NCBI GenBank assembly: GCA_963697355.1
Contig: CAVONV010000032.1
Location: 248,001 to 312,000, forward strand
Reading direction: 5' to 3'
Origin: CAVONV01 sp963697355
GTDB taxonomy: Bacteria; Acidobacteriota; Vicinamibacteria; Marinacidobacterales; DATDRI01
DNA: 64,000 nt
In this document: positions 9,679 through 18,661 of the stretch, piece by piece
Layout of the letters: each line of letters opens with the position of its first letter
How positions within the stretch are numbered: the first letter of the stretch is position 1
Position numbers and translations under genes: made by a program
Notes under the pieces: generated by a model
What the model saw: the letters and a program-made list of their open reading frames with translations, nothing else
Told to the model about the DNA's origin: nothing
Database searches by the model: none

Positions 9679-10185
9679 TCATCGTCCCGTTCGATTCGAC
9701 TTTCGCCGCTGACCGCTCATGTCATGGTCTTGAATTCTCAAGGACTTCGACAAGAGTCGATTGAGCTCCGCGAGCTCCATGGAGTCCAGATTCTCGAACT
9801 GTCGAGAATGTAGCTGAAGAACCTGCTGGTCCAACCTAGAGAGCAGCTCTTTTCCTTCTTCTCGCAAGGTAACGTCAACCCGACGCCGGTCGTCCGGACT
9901 ACGTCTCCGGTCGACAAGCCCGGATTTTTCGAGCCGGTCCAACAGCCGTGTGATATCAGGAAGCCGTGTCAGCATCCGCTCAGAAATGCCGTGGCAAGTA
10001 AGGCCCTGCTGTCCGGCTCCTCGGAGGATCCGAAGCACGTTGTATTGCGGCTCGGATAGGCCGTGAGGCCTCAAGAGACCGTTAAGCTCGCCTTGTCGCT
10101 TTCCATAGTTGAGTGCCAGATTGACGTAAGCCTCTTGCTGTGGAGGACGATGGCGGCTCCCATAAAGACTGACATGTTCATCCAC
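9679..10185 (-). CDS. MarR-family transcriptional regulator
   Basis: A winged-helix MarR factor of about 168 residues. The DNA-binding part includes LSEPQYNVLRILRGAG and RLPDITRLLDRLEKSGLVDR, with the wing RSPDDRRRVDVTLREEGKEL. An open frame continues up to 10290, but that N-terminal stretch looks non-coding, is AT-rich and contains the operator. I therefore place the start at GTG 10185, directly after a sigma-70-like promoter, giving an almost leaderless message. A ribosome site is absent. DUF5996 lies downstream. The ligand is unknown. Confidence 0.85.
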   Translation of the reverse strand: MDEHVSLYGSRHRPPQQEAYVNLALNYGKRQGELNGLLRPHGLSEPQYNVLRILRGAGQQGLTCHGISERMLTRLPDITRLLDRLEKSGLVDRRRSPDDRRRVDVTLREEGKELLSRLDQQVLQLHSRQFENLDSMELAELNRLLSKSLRIQDHDMSGQRRKSNRTGR

Positions 10186-10190
10186 GACAT

Positions 10191-10229
10191 AATTATATGT
10201 TGCCACAATATTTGTTGCAACATATAATT
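10191..10229 (-). promoter_or_regulatory. marR promoter embedded in a 13-bp inverted repeat
   Basis: Perfect 13-bp arms AATTATATGTTGC and GCAACATATAATT are separated by 13 bp. Read on the minus strand they contain TTGCAA, 17 bp, then TATAAT, so the -35 and -10 boxes fall within the two arms. The layout predicts tight autorepression by the MarR dimer. The site is AT-rich compared with its surroundings. Confidence 0.75.
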
Positions 10230-10316
10230 TACATCTGCCGACAAAACAACAATTTAGCGATAGTCGAGTTTTGCGGTGTGTTGGAAACAAGAAGACAGGT
10301 CCCTTTTTTTCAGGGT

Positions 10317-10616
10317 TAGTTACCTGATATGAAGATTAAGCCCTAGTCGCGGACGAATCCTGGTGCATGGAAGACTGTCCCATTTCTTGCAGTAGTCCGT
10401 ACCCGCGCCCGTACCCCAGCCCGAAGCACCAAAACGCAGGGGCTGTGGCACATATGCGATACAAACGGTTTTCAATGGGAACCCATCGGGCTCGGGCGGG
10501 GGAACGGGCTCGGTAACGGGCATGGGAGAAATCAGGTTTTCCGCTTCTGTAGAACGAAGGCTGACATGAAGATTCGGCATCTTCATGGTTTCTGGTGAAT
10601 CCCTGATTCATCGAAG
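10317..10616 (-). repeat. Dispersed ~300-bp repeat, copy A
   Basis: Closely similar to 53507-53787 in opposite orientation, by eye well above 80 percent identity. Both copies keep an open frame of about 80-90 codons (MKMPNL... to ...LGLNLHIR) and differ by indels of 6, 3 and 12 bases, all multiples of three, mostly within GAGCCC- or GGTACG-like short repeats. Substitutions in the first half are mostly amino-acid changing, those in the second half mostly silent, so protein coding is undecided. No transposase is nearby. It fills the gap between marR and the permease operon and ends beside a GGGACCTGTC-type motif. Confidence 0.8.
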
Positions 10617-10656
10617 GCTGTCCTCGAATGAGGCCGAATTGGGAGCTAGACGTGTC

Positions 10657-11862
10657 TCAGAGCTCGCGGAGTGCTCTTGCTACCGGTAAGCGAGCGGCGC
10701 GAATCGCGGGCAAAGCTCCCCCAAGGAATCCCATGACGAGCGCACCCAAGATCCCGATAACGAGCAACCTCGGCGTGACCGCAAAGGCAAAAGCCACTTG
10801 ACTGAAGGACTGCCAGTTCATGGTCGCGGTACGGAAACCGTCGAAGGCAAAATAGGCGAGAACTCCGCCAATGAGCCCTCCGACCAATGCTAAAAGCAGG
10901 GATTCCACCAAGACAGAGATCACAACGGGCGAAGACCTGAATCCCAGCGCTCGAAGAACCGCGATTTCCCTGGTCCGCGCTGCGACGGCGTTGTACATCG
11001 TGTTCAGCGCACCGAACACAGCACCGATGGCCATCATCGACGCGATGAGGGTGCCCAAAACCGTAATGAGAGTCGTGATGAGGACCGACTGTTCGGCGTA
11101 GAAATCCGTCTCCCGAACCGCTTTGACGTTGACGCGCGGATCGGTGCCGAGCGTATCCTTGAAATGGTCGAAGGCTTCAGGCGACTCCAGTTTGACATTG
11201 ACCACTTGGAAGCTATTCCCACGTTGATACGCAGGCTGCAGCACTTTGGCGTCACACCACAGCTCGGACTCGACGAGAGAGCCGTTCGCTTCGAAAATCC
11301 CTACGATCTCCCATTCGTTGGTTCCCCATCGGTGGCGCGCTCCGACGTCGATGCCTTCGAACTCTCTGGCAGCGCCGATGCCGGCGACGATCTCGTTCCG
11401 GCCGAGCTCGAATTTCCGGCCCTCCACGATACGGACTTCATCGCGCACTTGAAATGCTGCGGGCTCGATTCCCCGCAAAGGAACGTTGGCGTCGGTCCCC
11501 GTCGTCCTTTTGGGTACATTGAGGATGACAAAGAGCTCCGCCGATGCCGCCGGCCCGTCCGACGTACGCAAGACGCCTTCGGTGTCGGCAATCACTCGCG
11601 TGTCATCTCGCAACAAAATGCTGTCCATCTCCGAAGTCGAACCGCTGCGCAGCACCATCGCTCGGTCAGGAGCTCCGGTCGTGGTCATGGTGTAACGAAA
11701 CCCTTCGGCCATCGAAAGAATCGACACGAACACCGCAACCACACCCGCGATCCCAACAACCGCCGCTAGAGACGAACCCCAGCGTTGCCAGATACTACGC
11801 ATGTTCACCATCGAAACGACCACAATCTGAAAGACCCAGTCGATAGTCCGAAAACTCCTCAC
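10657..11862 (-). CDS. ABC transporter permease, FtsX family (second subunit)
   Basis: About 401 residues. An N-terminal helix (WGSSLAAVVGIAGVVAVFV) is followed by a MacB-like periplasmic core domain, then three helices with the FtsX signature RTREIAVLRALGF. I chose GTG 11862, preceded by GGAGG at eight bases and 14 bp after the upstream stop. A longer frame to 11973 would overlap the previous gene. It is the last gene of a HlyD-ATPase-permease-permease operon and probably pairs with the other permease as a heterodimer. Confidence 0.9.
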   Translation of the reverse strand: MRSFRTIDWVFQIVVVSMVNMRSIWQRWGSSLAAVVGIAGVVAVFVSILSMAEGFRYTMTTTGAPDRAMVLRSGSTSEMDSILLRDDTRVIADTEGVLRTSDGPAASAELFVILNVPKRTTGTDANVPLRGIEPAAFQVRDEVRIVEGRKFELGRNEIVAGIGAAREFEGIDVGARHRWGTNEWEIVGIFEANGSLVESELWCDAKVLQPAYQRGNSFQVVNVKLESPEAFDHFKDTLGTDPRVNVKAVRETDFYAEQSVLITTLITVLGTLIASMMAIGAVFGALNTMYNAVAARTREIAVLRALGFRSSPVVISVLVESLLLALVGGLIGGVLAYFAFDGFRTATMNWQSFSQVAFAFAVTPRLLVIGILGALVMGFLGGALPAIRAARLPVARALREL

Positions 11863-11876
11863 GTCCGTGACCTCCG

Positions 11877-13031
11877 CTATGCCCTTCTGAGGGCGTCGAC
11901 AATCCGAAGCCGCATCGCCTGTAGTGCCGGTAGAATCCCAGTGACCACGCCGAGAACCAGCACCAACACCCAACCGAGCACTTGGTCTCTAACCGGAAAG
12001 AAGAAGATGGGTAACGCGCCGTCCGTTGGGTCCCCCATTGAGATCAACGATGTAGCGATGAGGAGGCCCAAACCTCCTCCTAGTAGAGCCAACGCGCAGG
12101 ATTCCAGGAGGACGAGCACGAGGACCTTCTCGTTGCTGAAGCCCAATGTCTTGAGCACAGCCAACTCGCTGGTCCGCTCCCGAACCGACTGCGCCATGGT
12201 GTTGCCGGCGACGATGAGTATCGTGAAGAAAACGGCGCTCATGATAGCGACGGCAATCGTACCGATGTCTCCGATTTGTTTCGCAAAAGCTTGTACGAAG
12301 GCTTTTTCCGTCTCCGTCTTGGTCTCGTAAGGTGAGTTGGCAAACGTCGCGTCGATTCTCTCGGCAATCGTTGCCGCATTGTCGGGATCGTCGATGCGGA
12401 TGACGTACCAACCTACCAGCCCTTCACCGAATTGCCGCGCTTCATCGAAATAGTCGTAACGAAAGAGGAACTGGGTAGTATCCGTCCCTTTTTCGGCTCC
12501 CTCGTAGATGCCTTCAATATCGAATTCCCATGTCTGCGAACCGTCCTTTTGACGCCAAATGGTCGCTTGAATGGGAACACGGTCGCCGACTTTCCACCCG
12601 AACCGATCGGCAATCGAACGTCCCACAATCGCACCGGTGCGGTTTCGCAGGAAAGCCTGCATCTGGTCCTCCGGCACCTCGAACTCCGGATAGAGGCTGA
12701 AAAACCGCTCCGGCTCGACGGGTGTCTGCATGAAGAAATTCTTGGGATCTTGATAGACACCGCCAAACCATGTCTGATGGGCCACCTCGACCACGCCCTC
12801 CACTTGCTCGATGCGGGCCTGGTAGCTGTAGGGTAGCAACTGAATGATGGAGACCTTGTGACGGAGGACGAGACGATCCGCACCCACCAGGTCGACACCC
12901 ATGCTGAACGCGATGTTGATGGCCGAGATGTATCCAAAAAGAACGAACGCGACGAGAATAGAAAGCAGCGTGAACAAGGTGCGAACCTTCCGTCGCATCA
13001 AGTTGGCCCAAATCAAGGGTAGATATTTCAT
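11877..13031 (-). CDS. ABC transporter permease, FtsX family (first subunit)
   Basis: A 384-residue MacB/FtsX-type permease. The N-terminus VRTLFTLLSILVAFVLFGYI is the first membrane helix, then a periplasmic domain of about 230 residues. The C-terminal three helices carry RTSELAVLKTLGFSNEKVL. Its ATG overlaps the ATPase stop (ATGA), showing coupling. With the HlyD protein, ATPase and second permease it would form a MacAB-like export or lipoprotein-handling complex spanning the inner membrane. Substrate unknown. Confidence 0.92.
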   Translation of the reverse strand: MKYLPLIWANLMRRKVRTLFTLLSILVAFVLFGYISAINIAFSMGVDLVGADRLVLRHKVSIIQLLPYSYQARIEQVEGVVEVAHQTWFGGVYQDPKNFFMQTPVEPERFFSLYPEFEVPEDQMQAFLRNRTGAIVGRSIADRFGWKVGDRVPIQATIWRQKDGSQTWEFDIEGIYEGAEKGTDTTQFLFRYDYFDEARQFGEGLVGWYVIRIDDPDNAATIAERIDATFANSPYETKTETEKAFVQAFAKQIGDIGTIAVAIMSAVFFTILIVAGNTMAQSVRERTSELAVLKTLGFSNEKVLVLVLLESCALALLGGGLGLLIATSLISMGDPTDGALPIFFFPVRDQVLGWVLVLVLGVVTGILPALQAMRLRIVDALRRA

Positions 13032-13723
13032 TCCGCCGGCTCCGTGCTCAGTGTTCCCTTGTCCAGATAAATGATCCTCTGCGCCCTTTGAGCGGCGTTG
13101 GGATCATGGGTCACCATAATGATGGTCTTGTGGTGCTCACGATTGAGCGCCTGCAACAGATCCAGAATCTCCTCACTCGATTTCTTGTCGAGGTCGCCCG
13201 TCGGCTCGTCACAAAGCAGCATCGTCGGGTCGGTGACAATAGCCCGAGCTATTCCGACACGTTGCTCCTGTCCACCCGACAGCTGACGTGGATAGTGTTT
13301 GGCCCGGTCCACCAAACCAACAATCTCCAGCGCGGTCGCCACATGCTTTCTGCGTTCCGCAACGGACAATCCTGTAAGAAGCAGAGGTAGCTCGACATTT
13401 CGTTCAGCCGTAAGTACCGGCAACAAGTTGTAGAGTTGAAAGACGAAACCGACGTGACGTGCCCGCCAACTCGACAGCTGGCCGCTCGACATTCCTTCTA
13501 TGCGTTCTCCTAGAACCTCGACCGAGCCCTCGGAGCACGTGTCGAGACCGCCGATGAGGTTGAGGAGCGTCGTTTTTCCCGAGCCCGAAGGACCCATAAG
13601 GGCAACGTACTCTCCTTCTTTGATCTCGAGATTGGCTCCCTTCAAGACATCCACCCGCTCACCGCCCCGATGATAGACCTTGTGGGCATCCTTGACTTGG
13701 ACAACGATATTGTTCTCACTCAT
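13028..13723 (-). CDS. ABC transporter ATPase, LolD/MacB type
   Basis: A 231-residue ATPase. Walker A is GPSGSGKT (residues 44-51), the signature is LSGGQEQR (148-155) and Walker B is MLLCDEPTGDLD (168-179), with the H-loop in MVTHDP. The short length and these motifs place it in the MacB/LolD/FtsE branch, which serves mechanotransmitting permeases rather than classical importers. It sits between the HlyD adaptor and the two permeases and powers them. Start ATG 13723, 21 bp after the adaptor stop. Confidence 0.95.
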   Translation of the reverse strand: MSENNIVVQVKDAHKVYHRGGERVDVLKGANLEIKEGEYVALMGPSGSGKTTLLNLIGGLDTCSEGSVEVLGERIEGMSSGQLSSWRARHVGFVFQLYNLLPVLTAERNVELPLLLTGLSVAERRKHVATALEIVGLVDRAKHYPRQLSGGQEQRVGIARAIVTDPTMLLCDEPTGDLDKKSSEEILDLLQALNREHHKTIIMVTHDPNAAQRAQRIIYLDKGTLSTEPAE

Positions 13724-13744
13724 CTTGAACGACTCCTGACCTCG

Positions 13745-15064
13745 CTATTTCACGGACACGCTGTCGCCATCTACCAGCGCATCGGGTCCTTCGACAATGA
13801 CCCTCTCACCGGCGCTTAGCCCCGACACGACCTCCACGTCATTCCCCGAGACAGCACCGAGTCGAACGGCCCGCCTCTCGACATGGCCGTTGGTCACAAC
13901 GTAGACATTTTCCTTGCCTTCCTCTCGGCGCACGGCATCTCGTGGGACAACGAGCCGAACACGATCCGTCTGCCCTTCGGGCTCTTCACTCCCGAGGAAC
14001 GTCACTTTCACACCCATGTCGGGCAAGATCCGGGGATCGAGCTCGTCGAATGCGATGCGCACACGCACCGTTGCTTTTTGGCGGTCCGCCGCTGGAATGG
14101 TCGTGATGACCCTGGCGGGGATTTGCCAATCAGGATAGGCATCCAAGACCGCCTCGACTCGCTGCACAGGACGAACGCGATTGATATAGGCTTCGTTGAC
14201 ATCCACCTCTATCTCCAGGGAACTCATATCAACGAGCGTAGTGATTCCGGTTCGAGTAAACCCTCCTCCCGCCGAAACGGGAGAGACCATCTCCCCAGGC
14301 TGCGCGTCTTTGCTGATAGCCACACCATCGAAGGGGGCACGGATCACAGTATCCTCGAGCTCCTGCTGACGCAGAATCACAATCTTCTCAGCGACTCCGA
14401 CGTCTTCCACGCCGAGGTCGATCCTTGCTTTGAGGGAATTTACTGAAGCCTCGGCGGCGTCAAGACTTGCCTGTGAGTCGACTTCCCTCTCCACGAGCTC
14501 TTGGACCCGGTTGAGGTGCAACTCGGATTCTTTCAGTCGCACTCTCGACTCCGGGACGGCGCTCCGCGCGGACTGGAGCTGCGCTTCGGCTAGCGCCAAG
14601 TTCCTCGACTGAAGGGAGTCGTCCAATCGGGCCAAGACCTGTCCCCGTTTCACCTCCATCCCTTCCTCGACGTGCACCTCGACGACTTTTCCCGTGATCT
14701 TTGAGCTCACCGTGGCCTTTCGCCGCGCTGTGACATAGCCGGAGGCATCGAGAACGGCACCTCCACTGGTCGTCTTGACCTCACGCACCAGGGCCGTCGT
14801 CACCTCAGCCTCCGAGGATCGTCCGACGGACCACCAAGCCAAGGCAGCCGCAACTGCCACCAACAGAGCCGCTGCTCCCAAAAGCCGCCCCTTGGGCCTT
14901 GGAGTCTCCCTTTGCGATCGGTCTATCCGTAGTCCGTTGATCTTATCGGTTTTATCAGACACGACTCTCTTCCGCTCCATATTTTCCTGTGGGTGCTCGC
15001 CGAACTGAGGTGGCGTTGATATTAGTTGGAGAGACCGCCCCGGATCAAGTCGTTCGAGTGACAT
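13745..15064 (-). CDS. HlyD/MacA-family periplasmic adaptor
   Basis: A 439-residue membrane-fusion protein. A cytoplasmic N-terminus and one anchor helix (LLGAAALLVAVAAALAWW, about 61-78) precede a barrel-sandwich hybrid half-motif (GKVVEVHVEEGMEVKRGQVL). An alpha-helical hairpin rich in Leu, Glu and Ala spans about 160-235, then the second half-motif, beta-barrel and membrane-proximal domains. It would link the ABC permeases to an outer-membrane channel; none is encoded here. ATG 14980 (residue 29), preceded by AGGAAAAT, is an alternative start that drops the odd N-terminal 28 residues. Confidence 0.92.
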   Translation of the reverse strand: MSLERLDPGRSLQLISTPPQFGEHPQENMERKRVVSDKTDKINGLRIDRSQRETPRPKGRLLGAAALLVAVAAALAWWSVGRSSEAEVTTALVREVKTTSGGAVLDASGYVTARRKATVSSKITGKVVEVHVEEGMEVKRGQVLARLDDSLQSRNLALAEAQLQSARSAVPESRVRLKESELHLNRVQELVEREVDSQASLDAAEASVNSLKARIDLGVEDVGVAEKIVILRQQELEDTVIRAPFDGVAISKDAQPGEMVSPVSAGGGFTRTGITTLVDMSSLEIEVDVNEAYINRVRPVQRVEAVLDAYPDWQIPARVITTIPAADRQKATVRVRIAFDELDPRILPDMGVKVTFLGSEEPEGQTDRVRLVVPRDAVRREEGKENVYVVTNGHVERRAVRLGAVSGNDVEVVSGLSAGERVIVEGPDALVDGDSVSVK

Positions 15065-15283
15065 CTAGATCACACTCCCATCAAAAGCCCATCGGTTAAT
15101 ACGACGACCACACCTGTATATTACAGATTGGGCTCAAGCCAAGGGTGGGTAATCTGTCTATTGGTCGTGGCGGGTCATGAGCGGCAGTAATCGCGCTTCG
15201 GCCGGAGGGAGCGGGACCCACGCAGTCCACTATCTTTGGATTTGAAAGCTCTCCAACATCTCCTATGATAGGCGACAGATGAA

Positions 15284-15448
15284 ATGAAGAGACGGAGACC
15301 CCCGAAACAAAAGAGGACGCTAAAGGCGGTCAAGCGGCTGGCCCGAAAGGTACGGGTTCCTCCGACAAGAGTTCACGGGACCAAGAAGAATCCGAGGAAC
15401 AGACCTCGCAATCTGGCGCAAGTCCTAACAGAGGAAGGTTGGGAATAG
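15284..15448 (+). CDS. Possible very basic 54-residue protein
   Basis: An ATG-to-TAG frame of 54 codons in the gap between the efflux operon and the DUF4136 gene. The product begins MKRRRPPKQKRTLKAVKRLA and ends EEGWE. About one third of residues are Lys or Arg, resembling small nucleic-acid-binding or ribosome-associated proteins. No clear ribosome site is seen, and GC-rich sequence can produce Arg-rich frames by chance, so this is tentative. The rest of 15065-15472 shows no feature I can support. Confidence 0.35.
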   Translation: MKRRRPPKQKRTLKAVKRLARKVRVPPTRVHGTKKNPRNRPRNLAQVLTEEGWE

Positions 15449-15472
15449 CACCGACGACGTCCGGCGCTCTTT

Positions 15473-16018
15473 TTAGTCTTCTTCCTTTGTCGGATACTTG
15501 CTGAAGACTGTCTTGACGGCGTTGTCGATGATCCGTTGTGCCTTGTCCGGTGTACCGAGCTCCTGGGTGGTGGAGGCCCTCCAGACCAGCGTATTGGTCC
15601 GGGCATCGAAAAGCTCCACGGTCAAGGTTCCGTACTGTTTCTTCGAGCCGCTGGCAAACACAAAATCTGTAACGAGATCCGTCGGGTCATAATATGTGGA
15701 TCGAGTTTGTGAAGCAGCAGCCCGGACCTTGCTACTCGTCGCGACGGTGTAGAGAACGCGGACGTCCGGCCTCTTCGTGTCAACTCGGTAACCGACGTCT
15801 TCCATTTCCTTCTGGATAGCCCTCGTAAATCGTATGTGATTCGCCATGTTGTCGGCTGGCTTCTGCGAGCTCATCCACTCGTACGCCCCATATTCGGAGA
15901 AATCTTTGTCGCGATCGTATTCCACGTCGACCTTCGGCCCGGTGGATATCACTTGAGCCCGCAACCCTAGTGCCAGGAGCATTAGGGAGAGGGTGACGAA
16001 GAACCTAACTGATGTCAT
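15473..16018 (-). CDS. DUF4136 domain exported protein
   Basis: A 181-residue protein with a signal peptide (SVRFFVTLSLMLLALGLRAQ). A DUF4136 domain follows: VDVEYDRDKDFSEYGAYEWM, then RPDVRVLYTVATSSKV, a Ser/Tyr-rich loop, and GTLTVELFDARTNTLVWRA. The domain is common in periplasmic proteins and lipoproteins of Gram-negatives; its role is unknown. I chose ATG 16018 because it is preceded by GGGAGGAG at good spacing and yields a clean signal peptide; the frame upstream to 16168 does not look like protein. Confidence 0.88.
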   Translation of the reverse strand: MTSVRFFVTLSLMLLALGLRAQVISTGPKVDVEYDRDKDFSEYGAYEWMSSQKPADNMANHIRFTRAIQKEMEDVGYRVDTKRPDVRVLYTVATSSKVRAAASQTRSTYYDPTDLVTDFVFASGSKKQYGTLTVELFDARTNTLVWRASTTQELGTPDKAQRIIDNAVKTVFSKYPTKEED

Positions 16019-16116
16019 GACCTGACTCCTCCCGTGAGTCCTACGGATCGTAGCACAGGGGCGTCCATCTTTCATGGAAACCTGATGGAGACCCAATGCC
16101 ACAAGGGAGAACACTC

Positions 16117-16407
16117 CTAGGATTCCAACTCCTCCATGGCAGCGTCGATGAACAACGCGGCGGTCCAAGAAAAGTTGTCCGTACCGTATCCCGTTCCCTT
16201 ATATGGGTCGAAGTACTCGTGGAATCCCCATGTACGAACGAGCTCGATGATGTCGTGGCGGACGCTTTTTGCCTTTTCCTGGAAACCGTCGCGCTTCAAT
16301 CCCTGCATCAGGAGCCAATTGGTGTTGACCCGGACCGGCCCCCGCCAGTAGTTTTTCGCGTCTAGATCGTCTCCCGTCAAATCATAATTCGTTATGGAAA
16401 AGTTCAT
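16117..16407 (-). pseudogene. C-terminal remnant of a GH63/MGH1-like glycoside hydrolase
   Basis: A 96-residue frame matching only the C-terminal end of large mannosylglycerate-hydrolase/GH63-type enzymes: NYWRGPVRVNTNWLLMQGL, then GFHEYFDPYKGTGYG and FSWTAALFIDAAMEEL. The rest of the (alpha/alpha)6 catalytic domain, including any acid/base residue from upstream, is absent. Its ATG overlaps the corrected stop of the amidohydrolase (ATGA), so the remnant could still be translated. Best explained as the 3' end of a gene whose 5' part was deleted; a standalone enzyme is unlikely. Confidence 0.7.
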
Positions 16408-18088
16408 TCTTGCTCGTAAACCACCTTGCCGCCTACCACCGTCATCTCGACTTCCACGTCGCGAATCTCTTCGGGCGGTATTGCAGAACAGATCCCCGGA
16501 GAGGAGAACGAAGTCGGCGAGGCGTCCCACGGTGAGTGCGCCTTTTCGATTTTCTTCAAACGACGCGTAGGCCGCTGTTCGAGTATAAGCGCGCAAGGCT
16601 TCTTCCACCGTAATCTTTTGCTCCGGCACCCACCCGTTCGGATTCTTGTCGTCCAATGTCCGTCTCGTCACAGCCCCGTAAATACCTTCGAGCGGTGTCG
16701 GCGGCGCTACAGACCAGTCGCTTCCGAACGCGAGCTTGGCCCCCGTGTCCAGCAAGGATCGAAAAGCATAGGTGCCCTTGACTCGCTCGGGTCCGATGAC
16801 TTTTTCGACCCAGCGGCCGTCGTCGATGGCATGGTAGGGCTGCATGCTCGGAATGACATCGAGAGCGGCAAACCGCGCGATGTCGGAAGGTGCAAGATGC
16901 TGGGCATGCTCGATGCGAAAGCGTCGGTCTCGCTCACCGTTTTCCCTCGAAACCCGTTCATAGATGTCGAGGAGCATGTTGTTGGCGCGATCCCCGATAG
17001 CGTGGATGATGACTTGCATATCCGCTTTGTCGGCCTCGGACGTCCATCCGTAGAGATCTTCCGGCGTGTTGACGTAGAGACCCGTGTCTTCGGGCGCATC
17101 GGTAAAGGGCTCATGAAACGCCGCCGTGTGCGAGCCAATGGAACCGTCCACGAATCCCTTGAGACCGCCGATACGAAGCCAGGCGTCGCCTCGGCCTTCG
17201 GGACCGTAGGTTGCAGCGGCGATGGTGTCGCGTAGGCGTTGCCAGCTATCGAGCGGTACGGCAGCATAAATCCTCGTTGTGAGGCGACCCTGCTTCCAAC
17301 CTCGGATAAACGTGTCCAGATGGTCCCAACTCCCCACATGATGGACTGAGGTCACACCCTGCTGGTTGACGTATTGCATGGCGGCGTCGAGAGCCCGGTC
17401 CTTGAGCTCGGGCGCCGGATCGGGGATGGACGATGCGATGAGACCCATGGCGTTGTCTTTGAAGATACCCGTCGGCTCACCGGCCTCGTCACGAACGATG
17501 GTCCCGCCGGAAACATCTTGGACAGCGCGGTCCACGCCGGCGGCGCGCATCGCGGCGCTGTTAGCGAGTGCCATGTGGCCATCCAGCCGACTCACGAAAA
17601 CCGGATGGTCCGGCGTCAGCTCATCGATCCATTCGCGCCGCGGTAGCTCCCCGCCCCAAAGCTCGTGATCCCAGTCGCCGCCCGTGATCCAGGTGCCGGC
17701 CGGGACGGTACCGGCAAAGTCTCCGATACGAGCCGAAAACTCCTCCGGGGTTTTCGCATCTCGAAGCTGCACGGAAGACAACCCAAAGCCACCGGAAATA
17801 AAATGAACGTGAGAGTCTATGAACCCGGGAACCAGAAACCGTCCCCCGGCGTCGATCACCCGCTTCGCCTCACCGAGCTCTTTGATTTCATCGTTCGAGC
17901 CGACCGCCACGATCTGTTCGTCCTTTGCCGCGAGGGCCTCCGCCCAGGGTTGCGAATCGTCCCCTGTCCAAATTCTGGCATTGACGACGATCAGGGTCGC
18001 GGAGCTCGTTTCCGAACGTTCCGAGGGCGCACAAGAAAGGACGATGATGCAAAAGCATAGGCATGAAGATCGAAAATGAATGGCGCAT
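16404..18088 (-). CDS. YtcJ-like amidohydrolase, probable lipoprotein, two frame disruptions
   Basis: A metal-dependent amidohydrolase (about 560 residues after correction). It shows HxH in GFIDSHVHF, IHAIGDRAN, RIEHAQHL and FGSDWSVAPP. The class cleaves amide-like bonds, often with an unknown substrate. A good start (ATG 18088, GAGGTGAGAC upstream) is out of frame with the body. Dropping one T from TTTT (complement of 18051-18054) joins them, giving MRHSFSIFMPMLCIIVLSC, a lipoprotein signal. At 16480-16482 an extra A (minus strand) shifts the last codons; without it the protein ends IPPEEIRDVEVEMTVVGGK...EQE. I read both as probable sequencing errors. Confidence 0.8.
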
Positions 18089-18236
18089 GTCTCACCTCGT
18101 TGCAGCGATATGTTCGGGCTTCCAAGCCGGACTCCCCGGCACCCACTCACGATCACGCGGGGGTATTATCCCGCGCCTCACAATCGACGACAAACTAGAT
18201 TTGTAGGTGGCGGAGCGAAATCAGCTCGAAATCAAG

Positions 18237-18647
18237 TTAGGTTTGCTTTTCCGGTCTCTTCTTCAAAAAATAGATGTTGTCTTTCGGCAAGAAGGTTTCT
18301 TCTCGGACCAGAACGTAGCCGGCGTCCTCATAGATCTTCAACAGCTTGCTGCGTGCGAACCATTCTCCAGCGGTGGACGGGTCCTTGTCTAGATTGCCCT
18401 CAACAATGACGATAGGGCTATCCGGTTTGAGCGCACTGCCGACGTGACGCAGAAGTGCGACTGGTTTTTCCAAGCAGTGGACCACATTCACCATGATCAC
18501 CATATCCAGGGCCGCCACCGGAAGCTTTGTATCCGTCACTGAGCCCAGCACTGTTTTTACGTTCGTCAAGCCGTGTTCTGCCGCGCGTCCGGCAATCGAT
18601 CTCCCAAAAGCTCCGCGATAGGTCGCCTCGTCGCGCAAAGGGTCCAA
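18237..18647 (-). pseudogene. N-terminally truncated SAM methyltransferase
   Basis: 136 residues from a TTG start with GGAGG eight bases upstream. From residue 18 on it matches class I methyltransferases: GRAAEHGLTNVKTVLGSVTD, then LDMVIMVNVVHCLEKPVALLRHV and LKPDSPIVIVEGNLDK. The SAM-binding glycine loop (usually V-D-L-G-x-G-x-G) and first strand are missing, and the first 15 residues do not resemble the family. It lies 15 bp after the gamma-glutamyltransferase stop. A 5' deletion is the simplest explanation; activity without motif I is not expected. Confidence 0.65.
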
Positions 18648-18661
18648 ATTGAAGCCCTCCG

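Noticed and set aside
10186..10290. N-terminal 35 codons upstream of the chosen MarR start
   Set aside because: The stretch is AT-rich, contains the promoter/operator palindrome and does not resemble a MarR N-terminus.
15284..15448. Reading the basic 54-codon frame as a ribosomal protein
   Set aside because: Arg/Lys-rich but without the sequence pattern of any ribosomal protein I know; kept only as a tentative hypothetical.
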